Shown one piece after another: positions 11,990-49,345 of a stretch of DNA of 64,000 nucleotides. Below the pieces are notes generated by a model. That model ran no database searches, was not told the DNA's origin, and saw only the letters and a list, made by a program, of their open reading frames with translations. Position 1 is the first letter of the stretch. The number at the start of each line of letters is the position of its first letter. Both the position numbers and the translations under genes were made by a program. The stretch is taken from NCBI GenBank assembly GCA_002633005.1, contig NMRA01000151.1, positions 185,770-249,769 on the forward strand, given 5' to 3'. The DNA is from Phoronis australis (lineage: Eukaryota > Phoronida > Phoronidae).

Positions 11990-12537
11990 TTAAACTATGC
12001 TAATGTTCAGTTTAAAATTTTTTCTTTGAAACAATTACTTAAAGCGGTGGTAAGTCAGACAGAATTTGCTTCTTTGCACTATAATTCCTATCTATATCAT
12101 TAGATTTTGCACTTCCTATTATTTCCATCTGCCGTTACTTGAATTTAAGCAAATTTGTAATCAATGTTATTCCAGTCAAAACTATTTTTAATTTTCCACA
12201 AATTTCCCGTCTATATCATTATTCCCTAGAATTTGGTGTTTTGCATTATTATTCCCTTCTGTATCATGTTTAGGTTTTACCTAAATTTGTAATCAATATT
12301 ATTATTCCAGTCTATACTATGTTTAAATTTCCACAAATTTGTCGTCTATACCATTATTCCATCCTATACTATTATTAATTTTTTCCGACAAATTTCCGGT
12401 CTATACTATTATTCTACTTTTCTAGTGGCAAAAATGTTGGGTCTATACTATTATTAGTCTCTACTATTATTAAAAATCGTGAAATTTTCCAGTCTATACT
12501 ATTATTGCTGTTTCTACTACTATTCGGAACTCCAGAG
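11990..12537 (+). repeat. Degenerate short tandem array (TCTATACTATTATT)
   Basis: The motif recurs as CCAGTCTATACTATTATT, GGTCTATACTATTATT and variants about ten times, separated by TTTCC-ACAAATTT blocks. It forms the subterminal region of the TIR element. Confidence 0.75.
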
Positions 12538-12549
12538 TAAGGCAGTCAG

Positions 12550-12885
12550 CGACTAGCTTCAACAAGTAAAGCTAAAGACTAGACGGGGTGCACGCAAAAT
12601 CTGGCAGTAAAACGACACTCACCTTGCCCATTACAACCGTTTAAGTGAAAAACAATGCAACGAATGTCATTTTCTTGTGTTATTCTTGACCTTTTGTAAC
12701 AATGAAAAGTATGTTGTCATGTTGAAAACATTACGCTCGTGTCACGCGTACGAGCCATTTCCTAAATCTTTGTGACAACTTCGCAGCAGCAAAATTTATT
12801 CTGAAATTCGTTTTTTCGGTATCGAAATTCTAAAAACTTATAATGAAGTGAAACCAGTTCCAATAAATTGTTGTGACATGTACGC
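12550..12885 (+). repeat. Dispersed repeat family B, copy 2
   Basis: Homologous to 5464-5818, same orientation; directly follows the right end of the TIR element. Confidence 0.75.
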
Positions 12886-13021
12886 AACCTCGTGAAAGAA
12901 GAACAGTTGATTGAAGAATCGGCGAAAAAAGAAACTGGCCAATAAGTGACACAATATTTCATGGTGCCAAAAGACGACGCAGAAGATCGCTCCACACCTT
13001 TAGCAGCAGAATAACGGTAGA

Positions 13022-13372
13022 ATGCCATTTATTCCAACACCGTTAAATAATTTAGTTTACTCAAGGAAAACTGTAGTTTTCAATGACACTAATTTACAGG
13101 ATATACTGAACGTATTGAGTAATTGGTGTGCAAGGTGGCAAATGTCTGTAAATGATTTTTCCAAGACTGATGTGGTTCATTTTCGCAAGAGGGGACATGT
13201 AAGAACGAGTTTTGAATTTATTTTGTGCGATCGCATTGTGAATTTAAGAGAATGTTGTAAGTATCTGGGTGTAACTTTGAACGAGTTTATGGATTTCACT
13301 TTGACAGCTGAGTTACTGGCAGACTCCACGTCTAGAGCTTTGGGAGCTCTGGCGAGTGAATTTACGTTGTAA
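13022..13372 (+). pseudogene. Reverse transcriptase fragment (non-LTR, thumb region)
   Basis: Open frame of 116 codons with LSNWCARWQMSVNDFSKTDV, VHFRKRG and ECCKYLGVTLNE. WC.xWQ.xVN..KTxVVHFR....YLGV is the region just after the catalytic FADD box in LINE reverse transcriptases. The catalytic motifs are absent. Confidence 0.8.
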
Positions 13373-13379
13373 AGCCAGT

Positions 13380-14060
13380 CGCAATTTTATGTCTTGGCAA
13401 CTGAGTCTACGTTTTCTCTCAGTCCAGTGTCATGCACAGCATTCTTATAGTCAATACCCCAGCTGGCATTTTTTGTCTGAATTCGATGTTCTGAAGTTAG
13501 TACAACCTTAAACTTCTGCACTACCATAATTCTTGTAAAAATTGCACAATATCCCTCCAATGAATACAAATTAGGTAGAGTAAACAAAACGATCTACTTG
13601 CGTTTTCCATTTACTTGGAGGGGAGTGTTACGTCTGTTGACAAAAATCAATATTTCTAGAAAAATGTCGACTGGGTTGTCAAAAGCTTACAACAGATGGA
13701 ATTTACATAATTTTCAGGAGTGTCACAAACTCATTCTTCCAGCTGAGAACCATCTATTCTCAACTACTCAAGTTGGATAGAATTGTAAGAATGCCGATGC
13801 GATGTCAGATGTTGTCAGCAAAAATTCGGTCCGCCGTTCATAACACGGAAATTAGCGATTCTATGACTGAGCCTGGCAGTATCACCACCATCCGGATCTG
13901 GATTATCTGTCGTATCTGCATCTGAGTCAACGTCAGTATCCGAAATATCTCTCGGTTTTCAAAATAATCCTTAGCAGTCCTACACCTTCCCGCGGCAGAC
14001 GACATTACTAAGTATGTAGAATGCGCATGTCAATTGGTAACGGAAGCCAGGATAGAAATG
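13380..14060 (-). repeat. Inverted related segment, copy B
   Basis: Minus-strand relative of 11010-11670. Its start reads MSSAAGRC, and another frame gives the acidic run DISDTDVDSDADTTDNPDPD followed by FRVMNGGPNFADNI and a stop. Acidic Asp/Ser N-termini of this sort occur in several DNA transposase families. Frames are broken. Confidence 0.65.
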
Positions 14061-14409
14061 AATAAAGTTAGGACCATGCAAGGAAAACAAGACTCTGCGA
14101 GATTACGCGAGATATCACCATATATTTTCAATGAGAGCATGTGATTTTGGCTACAATTTCTCACAGCGAGATATATATTTTAAACTTTACCCAGTGATGT
14201 AACTGTACTCCCCCAAAACTGCAAACGTCGCGCACGTCTGCTACCAAAGTTGTTGCGAACTGCAGATTTTCAGAGGGAGTATGCGCCACAGATATAATGC
14301 GTATGCTGCCAACGAAACTCCTTATAAGGCAATGAGATGAATTCCGTCAATCTCTATGGGCCGGTGGCACCAAAAGTAACCAATTCATCTAAGTGAGAAA
14401 TACCCAAGC

Positions 14410-15100
14410 AACAACAAGAATATCCCGTTAAACCCACAGGCGTCCTCAGCTTCTGATCGCTTCCCCAATATGCTACATATAATACTACAAGGTATGACAC
14501 TCAAGACTAGAAATTCCACGGGTGCTTCGATTCCGCTGTCCATATCAAACACATAACTCAATAAATTTATACAAAACAAGGGTTCAACAAACCATGAGAA
14601 ATTGTTCTTTCTTATAATGCCATTCACGGTGTCCAGCTCCAGCGAGCTCGCAAGAAATTCGCTGTTAAAACACAAAAATGTTCCCAAAAAGCCCAAACAC
14701 ACTTTGCACTTTGTCGGGTGCTACAGAAATTACCGATGAATTACAGATGGATGGAGTTATCAACATCGTGACTTTACGCGACAAACTAGCAATTTCCGTA
14801 CCGCCTTGACCTCGAACCGACAAAGTGCAAAGTGTGTTTGGGCTTTTTGGGAACATTTTTGTGCTTTGACAGCGAATCTCTTGCGAACTCGCTGGAGCAG
14901 GACACCGTGAATGGTATTATAAGAAAGAACAATTTCTCATGGTTTGTTGAATTTATTGAGTTTTGTGTTTGATATGGACGGCTGAAGTGAAGCACCCATG
15001 GAATTTCTGGTCGGGAGTGTCACACCTTGTAGTATTATATTTAATGTATTGGGGACGATCAGTTGAGGACGCCTGTGGTTAAACCCGTTATAGTTGTTCT
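14410..15100. mobile_element. Foldback (palindromic) element
   Basis: Two arms of about 300 bp (14410-14717 and 14818-15100) are reverse complements with roughly 85-90% identity by eye, around a 100-bp spacer. Shared blocks include ACAGGCGTCCTCA, TATAATACTACAAGGT, TTCACGGTGTCC and CAAACACACTTTGCACTTTG. A third copy of one arm is at 62515-62860. Open frames inside are mirror images, so I do not call genes. Confidence 0.88.
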
Positions 15101-15649
15101 CGTTTATGTTGCTTTTCATTGTAATACTATGACATAATACTCTGGAGAGAGTGTGGTCACTTAAACCAAGAGGAAGAACATAGCCATGGGCAGACATAGC
15201 GTAATTCCCGTACCTCTCACTGGGCTTTTCAATAACGCGGCTGGTAAATGACATCGGTAGTTAACTTTACATTCATTCTCAATGAATCGCGACAAATGCT
15301 GAAGCCAATGTTCAGCTCACCACAGAGAATGTCCGAAGTCATGAAACAATGTCAAAAGACCTATAAAATAAAGAATAATATGTCTAACGTGGGTGCTGTG
15401 TTTTATGACCGGCTACAGTTTACATGGTAGGTGTCACAATGCACCATGTAACCTAGGGTTCCATAAAATTGCGTGAAGCTGAAAAAACGACAAAGTAGAA
15501 ACAGGCTCTCTTTTATTACAATAACTTGTCCAATCGAAACGAATAATTGCGTTTTGGAAACTCAGCGAGACATATTTAAAGAGAAAGTCAACGTTTTTTA
15601 TCAACAAAAAATAAATTTTAATTACCACCATATTTACTGAGTGAAGCCA

Positions 15650-17470
15650 AATCTCAAATCATTTACGAGACCTCATTGGCGTGTTTCTTGAAAAAAAAGT
15701 TTCAAGAGATATTTTAGTGAATTCGTGATCAATAATTTGTAATACACAAAAAACGGCGATGGCATTATTTTTTAAAACCTTTGCCTTATCTGAAATTGGC
15801 TGTGTGGCACTGCTTTTCAAGAAGCGCAGTGGAATTTTTTTGGAATCATTTACGAGACGTGCATAAATTTAACAATAGTGCGTTGATTAAAATGAAGATG
15901 TGGAAACTAAAATAACTCTACAAAGCTATGGTGATGTGCGAAATCATTGCACAGTTTTGAAAGTTTTTGGCGAACATTTATGAAAAAAACTGGCATTTGA
16001 AATCGGTTGCTTATCATTTACGAGCCTTCATTTACGGGACGACAATTTTATAATTAGGTCAAGTTCAATTAGTTTCACCTACTATTGGCATGTGTGACAT
16101 GAATATAGGTCAATTTTTCAAGAACGAGCATGTGCGCTTCAGCTGACATCGATACTGTCTGAAAATATTCGCTAAAGAAGTCAACAGAACTTTTGGTAAG
16201 TTTTTTAGTAATGTCACTTTTGTAATTCACGTTTTAGGGTCGTTATTAACGTACTAAAAGAAGTGACGAAATGCTTCCTATGAAACATACTTTGATTAGA
16301 ATTTGCTTGACGTTGGTCTTGATAAGTTCTCGTAAAAAAATGTCACGTAAATGATATCCAGTGTCCCGTAAGTGATTTGTTCTATTTTCACTCAAATTCA
16401 TTTCATTTTTAAGTAGTAATTAAATTATTATCTGTGACGATACATAACTTAATGCAGCTGACCTTGCAAAAATAATAATGACATCTTTTATTTTATTTAA
16501 TACCTATTAATTAGAGTTTGTCACTTTAGTTTGCGTTGCGGAATGCCAAAATCCAAGTCTCAACGGATGAAGGAATAGTCTAGAGAGCCCGTAAAAAGGC
16601 ACAACTCGGTGACGAATGGCTTAGAAGAGAAAGTGAACGAGTTACGGGTATTTCGTACCGGTGTCAGAACTGACAGAAGTACAAAAAGTCGGAAGACAAG
16701 AAACCAACAGAGTGTTAGCTGAGACCAAAGAAGTCAATATATAAGTGAAGCAAGGCAATTTTGTTTGTAACTATGAAGGTCGCCGATATCTCAGACAAGT
16801 CGTGGACACAGATGATGTCGACTTGCCTGTGGAGGTCAACTTCTTGCAGCCGTCCAGTAAAATGAGTGGGTTGTTTATGTGGCCGGCCGAAGGAAACAAG
16901 ATTTGGCTACGGAAAGATGGCATCCTGAATCTCGTCCTGGACCTCGCACCTACTGGGAAAGCTGCAGAGCGTTTAAGGCGTCAGATGAATTGCTGGATTA
17001 TCTTGATTTTTCCTAATGACGTTTAGAACCCAGTTAAAATTGCCGTTAAAAGGTTTTTAACCTTAAAAGTCTTTAGCCCAATTGTCAACGCTTAAGTTGT
17101 CATTTACGGGACGTGACATGTGACGTGTTAAATGTCAGGCACAATTGTATAGCAAATGTTGTAAAAATGTTGAATGCAAACTTTTGGATTTACCTGTACA
17201 TGTACATGTGAGTTGTGTTACAAATGTCTCCACGTGCCTTCTTGCATCACAGACGGTTGAATTGTAATCTGTTGTCATTTTTATTACGTAATCAGTTACA
17301 TCAACTCATACAAGTGACAACAAATAGCCTTCAATTCGTATACTATCCGTCATTACTTCATACCAGTTTTTCCTGAAGTGTAGGTGGTCAGAAATAATTT
17401 CCACCGACACAGTATCACTTGCCCCTCACTTACGGGACATGTTGTGTCATTTACGAGACGTCTTTAAATT
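15650..17470. repeat. Scattered ATTTACGGGAC / ATTTACGAGAC motif array
   Basis: Copies at about 15660, 15846, 16014, 16030, 17099, 17427 and 17451 on the plus strand, and an inverted pair around 16345-16375 (CACGTAAATGAT, GTCCCGTAAGTGA). Consensus TCATTTACGRGACGT. Density is far above background and it is absent elsewhere in the window. Confidence 0.7.
16543..17026 (+). pseudogene. Broken, internally deleted transposon-associated gene
   Basis: Starts MPKSKSQRMKE then a stop; a shifted frame gives VSELTEVQKVGRQETNRVLA; the last 94 codons read DTDDVDLPVEVNFLQPSS and GLFMWPAEGNKIWLRKDGIL. This order (MPxSxxxRxxEY start, VSELTE/REK linker, [V/E]V.FL..S....WP...D[I/L] end) is seen in repeat-associated proteins of marine invertebrates, where several hundred residues separate the ends. 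Here the centre is missing. The family function is unknown to me. Confidence 0.45.
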
Positions 17471-18145
17471 CACTTAAGGATATTTTAGTCATCACATTAC
17501 CGGATATTGGATACCAGCTTTTGAATGATCGATAGTCGCTAATGAAAATTAAGACAAATGCAAACACCACGGCACCTGTTTTTATAAAGCACAGTTATAA
17601 ACAAACGACGTGTTTTAAAAAAGTAAAAATTTAGTTCAAAAGTTAAATTTTTATATGTCCACGAAAAATACACAAGAAAGTAGAAAATACTAAGAGATGT
17701 TTTTCTCGATTTTACCAAGCATGCTGATTAATAAAATTGCACAATGAGATTGTTCGTTGTCAAAAACTAGACCGAAAATTAACCCAACGAACGCGTTTTT
17801 ATGTTTTCAAATAAATTATCCAGTTGCTCTAAAAAAACAACAAAATAACTCTATAACTGCACTTGCTGAGCTGAGGAAATTGTTCAAAACTTATCATTCA
17901 TACGTTAAACTAAGAAAAAATAATACGTTAGCTCCAGATGAAGATACTTGAAAATCGAGTGTCTCTGGAGTCGAATTGTCGCGATTCATTGAGAATGGCT
18001 CTCTACACAAGTCTCAGAGGCATTCGAATTTTCTTAAAAGTCGAACTACGTTACATGCAATTCAGCAAAAGCACTCATGGAAACCACAATGCCTTATAAA
18101 TGAAATAAAACAAGGAAATCTCAAATCTCAAAGTCTAACGTTTAC

Positions 18146-18156
18146 CTGTTCGCCAT
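18146..18156 (-). CDS. Possible SYNRG start exon (ATG GCG AAC AG)
   Basis: On the minus strand AAGATGGCGAACAG is followed by a good donor, GTAAACG. It has a strong start context and sits about 570 bp from the CYLD start codon, where a bidirectional promoter would be expected. It ends in phase 2, which does not join directly to exon a, so an unseen exon would be needed. This is tentative. Confidence 0.2.
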
Positions 18157-18730
18157 CTTAAACTACACTAGCGCCCCATCGTGACCGAAGACTGAAGTTT
18201 ATTTTATTTCAATCACTGACTCATATAGTGATAAAGAGTTTTGTTTTATTGATTAGACAAACTCTGCAGGTCGGAATAAAATTCTTCCGAATACTGAACT
18301 TTTCGTTTTCAAGAGAGCCTTAAAAAGTTACACAAAATTGGACTACATTTAAGTAATATGTAACCGTTAAGCCTGTTAAAAACAATTTATCACAGTGGCG
18401 TGGGGTTTTCCCAAAGATTACTGAGCGTAGTGATGTATTCCTACAGTTGACGATTATAACAGTAACCTAACTATTCTTGCGTAAGTTAATAATGAATATT
18501 AGAACTTTACAAATAATCCAGATGAGCTTAAAAACTTACAGCTCTCCTCATTAAACAGAAGAAATGTATAAATTGGTAATTTGAACGTTAGCGAAATGAG
18601 TTTCACATAGCACTACTTGTCGCGCAACTTTACTTATAAATGTGAAATTGTGAGTCAATAAACCATAGGACATGGGAGACAGTTTGAGGCAGAATAGAGA
18701 CGTGTTGTGAACATTTGTCTATTTAGTGTC
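18157..18730. promoter_or_regulatory. Probable shared upstream region of CYLD and its divergent neighbour
   Basis: This interval between the candidate minus-strand start exon and the CYLD ATG has no coding capacity and no recognised transposon. The CYLD transcription start probably lies in 18550-18720. I see no clear TATA box. Function is inferred from position only. Confidence 0.35.
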
Positions 18731-46344
<27,614 letters not shown>

Positions 46345-47503
46345 GCTTTCACTCCTTCCTTAAGATCTTTAAATTAACAATTCTCAATATAACTGGATGT
46401 AATATTGAAATTAAAGAGGCAGTAGTTTTCAAATCAATTTCTAAACTCTACATATTTGAAATATACAGTAACCTTCAACTGTAAGACAGCAGTTTTAAAA
46501 CCACTGCTGCTCAATATAAACTTTAGGTGGTAGGGTTCCAAATTCTGTCTTTCTTTGTAGTGCTCTTGTATACAGATGTTTTATAAAATATTCATGCCAT
46601 TCTTTGACAAAAGAATTTTGTACAATTTTGTTTCGATAATGTAGTCCTCTTACATTGTAATGCATGCACGATGGTAAATCGTGCAATAAGTGCATTTGTC
46701 TGTGAAAGCCATAAATTGTGCAGATTTTGTGGAGCTCATAAGAAGTATAGGGGCACAACCCACCGTTCACTAAAAATCTAAATTCGTGTGTCCGTTCCCT
46801 GACAAACACCTGCAGTTACAGGGTCTTTAGAATTATTATAAAGACCTGGTGCTTGTAATTTCATTATTACCCACGTTGGCAATTCTTTGAATACATTTCA
46901 TAGGCTAAATGTTGTTTGATATAACTTAGTGGCACGTCTTGGCTGGTTATTTTCAGGCCTTTCGAATTTTGACGCTTTTGGCCACTTAAATGTTTTTTAG
47001 AAAGTGGGTAGACTTGCAAAAACTGCATGCTTATTTTGTGATCTATGGCCACATCAAGTGAGTATAATGCGGGTATAAGATGGCCACCCACGAAACAAGT
47101 TTCCTAGAAAAGCAAGTTCTTCAGCATCGCATTCATCTTCAGTGATATCAAAGTTTCATTTCATTAGTAAGCACACGTATTATTTTGTTTCATATGCGTG
47201 GAATTTTGTTCTAAATATAAACTGCCACTCAATCCAATCCTTCGTTTTCATAAAAGTAGTCACAATTTTATACTCAAAAGATTGTTATGGGACTTGTAGC
47301 AGCAAGGCAGGGATCGTGTTGTGTGCGAGATTTTAAGGTGGGGGTCTGGCTAAGTTCTAAAAATCTCATAATTTGTTTCTTCATTAGCCGCACCCAAACA
47401 CAAGAAAAATCATGTTCACCTGACGTCCAGTAGTCTGGTGAATTTTACAAAAATTTCGCTGTCCGTGCAGCCATTCTCACTGAGTTCACAGAACCTAAAT
47501 AAA
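46345..47503 (+). other. Probable CYLD 3' UTR
   Basis: No coding exon or recognised repeat. The first AATAAA seen downstream of the stop is at 47498-47503, shortly before a repeat copy begins at 47755. Long minus-strand frames here (46495-46809, 46867-47091) show no recognisable domain. The transcript end is inferred. Confidence 0.4.
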
Positions 47504-47754
47504 AATGCCTTTAACTGCATCTTGTGCTCTGATATCAACCTTTTGCACATTTAGGCTTTCACATTATAAACGTAAAAGGACTAGTAGTTTTTATTTTCTT
47601 CTGTTCCCCTAAGCTCTTTTGCTGTTTTGTTTGGTGCTTCTTTTAGCACGTGAGACATTTTCGATGAAATGAAGAAAGCTGCTGAAGATAGTGCTTGATA
47701 TTTGGAATAATTCATAATTTAGAATTGGTTATTGCAATTAAAGGAAATGAGCTT

Positions 47755-49345
47755 GTGTGTTTTTATGAATATGTGGGCACATTATGTTGTCATCTCTGTA
47801 CGTCCATCCGTTTGGCATCTGTATGGCATCCGGCATCCACTGCTGTATTTCCAAAACCTCTTGATGTATGTACACGAAATTTTGCAGATACGTTTTTTTC
47901 ATGGGACAGCATGAGCGAATTTTTGAATGGATCCGATTACTGGTGTGAACCCTTGTTTCTTAGTTTTTTTACCTTTGCCTCTGTATCCTTAACAAATTTT
48001 CATAAAATTTGGCAAATAGGTATATATTAGGAAGATGATGCCACCATCAGGCTTTAAATGGATTCAATGTACTGGTATTTTGGGCCACTTATTGGCCATT
48101 GGTACTGTTTTTTGAGTCTTAACTGTTGCTGTCCATTTTTTATTGGGCCAAATCACTGTAAGGATGATTATGAAAATTGACATACCGGTATATGTTCCTA
48201 CTGGAAAGAAGACGACAGACGATGAATTTTGGATGGCTCCAAATACAGTGTCTCCTCCTAGTGTCAGTTTTGTTTTTTGCATCCAGGGGGTATCTCCTAA
48301 ACCCTCCTGAGGATCTTTGTTTAATTTGGCAAGTATATTTATATGAAGGTAACAACAGGTGACCATGTTTTTCAGACGAATCCAACTACTGCTATGCCCC
48401 CTAGTTGCACTTTTATTTTTTTCCGTTTTACTTTGTATCTTTGAACTTCCTGCACGGATTTTTATGAAAATTGCAGATAGATTTCTTTCTGTTTTCAGAT
48501 GAATTTGACGTAGTGCACGCCATCTAGTGCCTGTTTTTATTGTTGAGTCTGTCTTTGGCATCTGTCTCTTTCGACCAAACTATGCTCTTAGAATGATTTT
48601 GAAAATTGGCATCTATTCTTATTGGGAAGGGGATGACTGATGCTGATTTTTGGATGGTGGTGACTACTGTGGCAACTCCTAGTGGCAGTTTTGTTTTCTC
48701 TGCGTCTGTGGTTTTAACTCCTAAACTCTCAGCTGGATCTTTGTTAAATTTGACAAGAGTTGTTTTATGGATGTAAGAACACATGATGATTTTTATTAAA
48801 TTTGGCATATAGGTTTCTATCAATGAGGCAATGAAACTTTTCATTTTCAGATGGATTTGACCTAGTGTATGCGTCCCAGTGGAAGGTGTTTGTTATTTTT
48901 TTGAGTTAATTTTGTTTTAGTTGTCTATCTCTATCAGCCAAACCACTCCACGACTGGAAAGAGTATGGTCGACGATTTTTGGAGTTTTTGCTAGTTTGGT
49001 GGCCCTTAATGGCAGTTTGCTTTTTTCACATCCTCAGCTGCTTCTTACTGCAGTATCTTTGTGAAATATAGCAATGTATTTCTATGAACGTGACTACAGA
49101 TGACGACGTTTGGACGTATCTGACTGTTACTGTGCCCACAGTTCCAGTTTTACTTTTTTACGTTCTTGGCAGGTATGTTCCTGTCGAGGAGAGCATTGGT
49201 GACTTGCTAAACACCTGGTAGAGACTATTTTAAGTGTACTATGATTGCTTTATTTATAGGAAATGTTTAAAATAATAATCCCTTGTATCTGCAATATGTG
49301 TGATGCACACTATGGGTGCATATCAACGCTCTGCATTGCTCTTCA
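47755..49345 (+). repeat. Dispersed CTCF-motif repeat, copy 6
   Basis: Forward copy between CYLD and MAF1. 5' end GTGGGCACATTATGTTGTCA, 3' end GGGTGCATATCAACGCTCTG. The motif is degraded (ATGCCCCCTAGTTGCAC near 48394; CGCCATCTAGTGCC near 48508). Confidence 0.82.

Larger units (their letters stand above)
10175..12537. mobile_element. 2.36-kb TIR element with TA flanks
   Basis: CTCTCGAGTTCCGAATAGT at 10175 is matched in inverted orientation at 12537 (CTCTGGAGTTCCGAATAGT), 18 of 19 bases. Both ends are flanked by TA, as in Tc1/mariner-like insertions. Subterminal repeats of TCTATACTATTATT (right) and TCTATACGATTATT (left) flank the ends. Only broken frames lie inside. Superfamily not determined. 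Confidence 0.7.
15274..17997. mobile_element. 2.7-kb segment bracketed by 22-bp perfect inverted repeats
   Basis: Bases 15274-15295 and 17976-17997 are perfect reverse complements (CATTCTCAATGAATCG start). Inside are several copies of an ATTTACGGGAC-type motif and a broken gene (16543-17026). I infer a decayed DNA transposon; no clear target duplication was seen. Confidence 0.5.

Noticed and set aside
14385-15254. Overlapping minus-strand frames of about 105 codons
   Set aside because: They are mirror images produced by the foldback arms, with no known domain.
18707-18730. GTG at 18707 as the CYLD start
   Set aside because: The first in-frame ATG is at 18731; a GTG start is unlikely in an animal gene.
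46495-47091. Minus-strand frames of 104 and 74 codons downstream of CYLD
   Set aside because: No domain, no splice context, and located in the probable CYLD 3' UTR.
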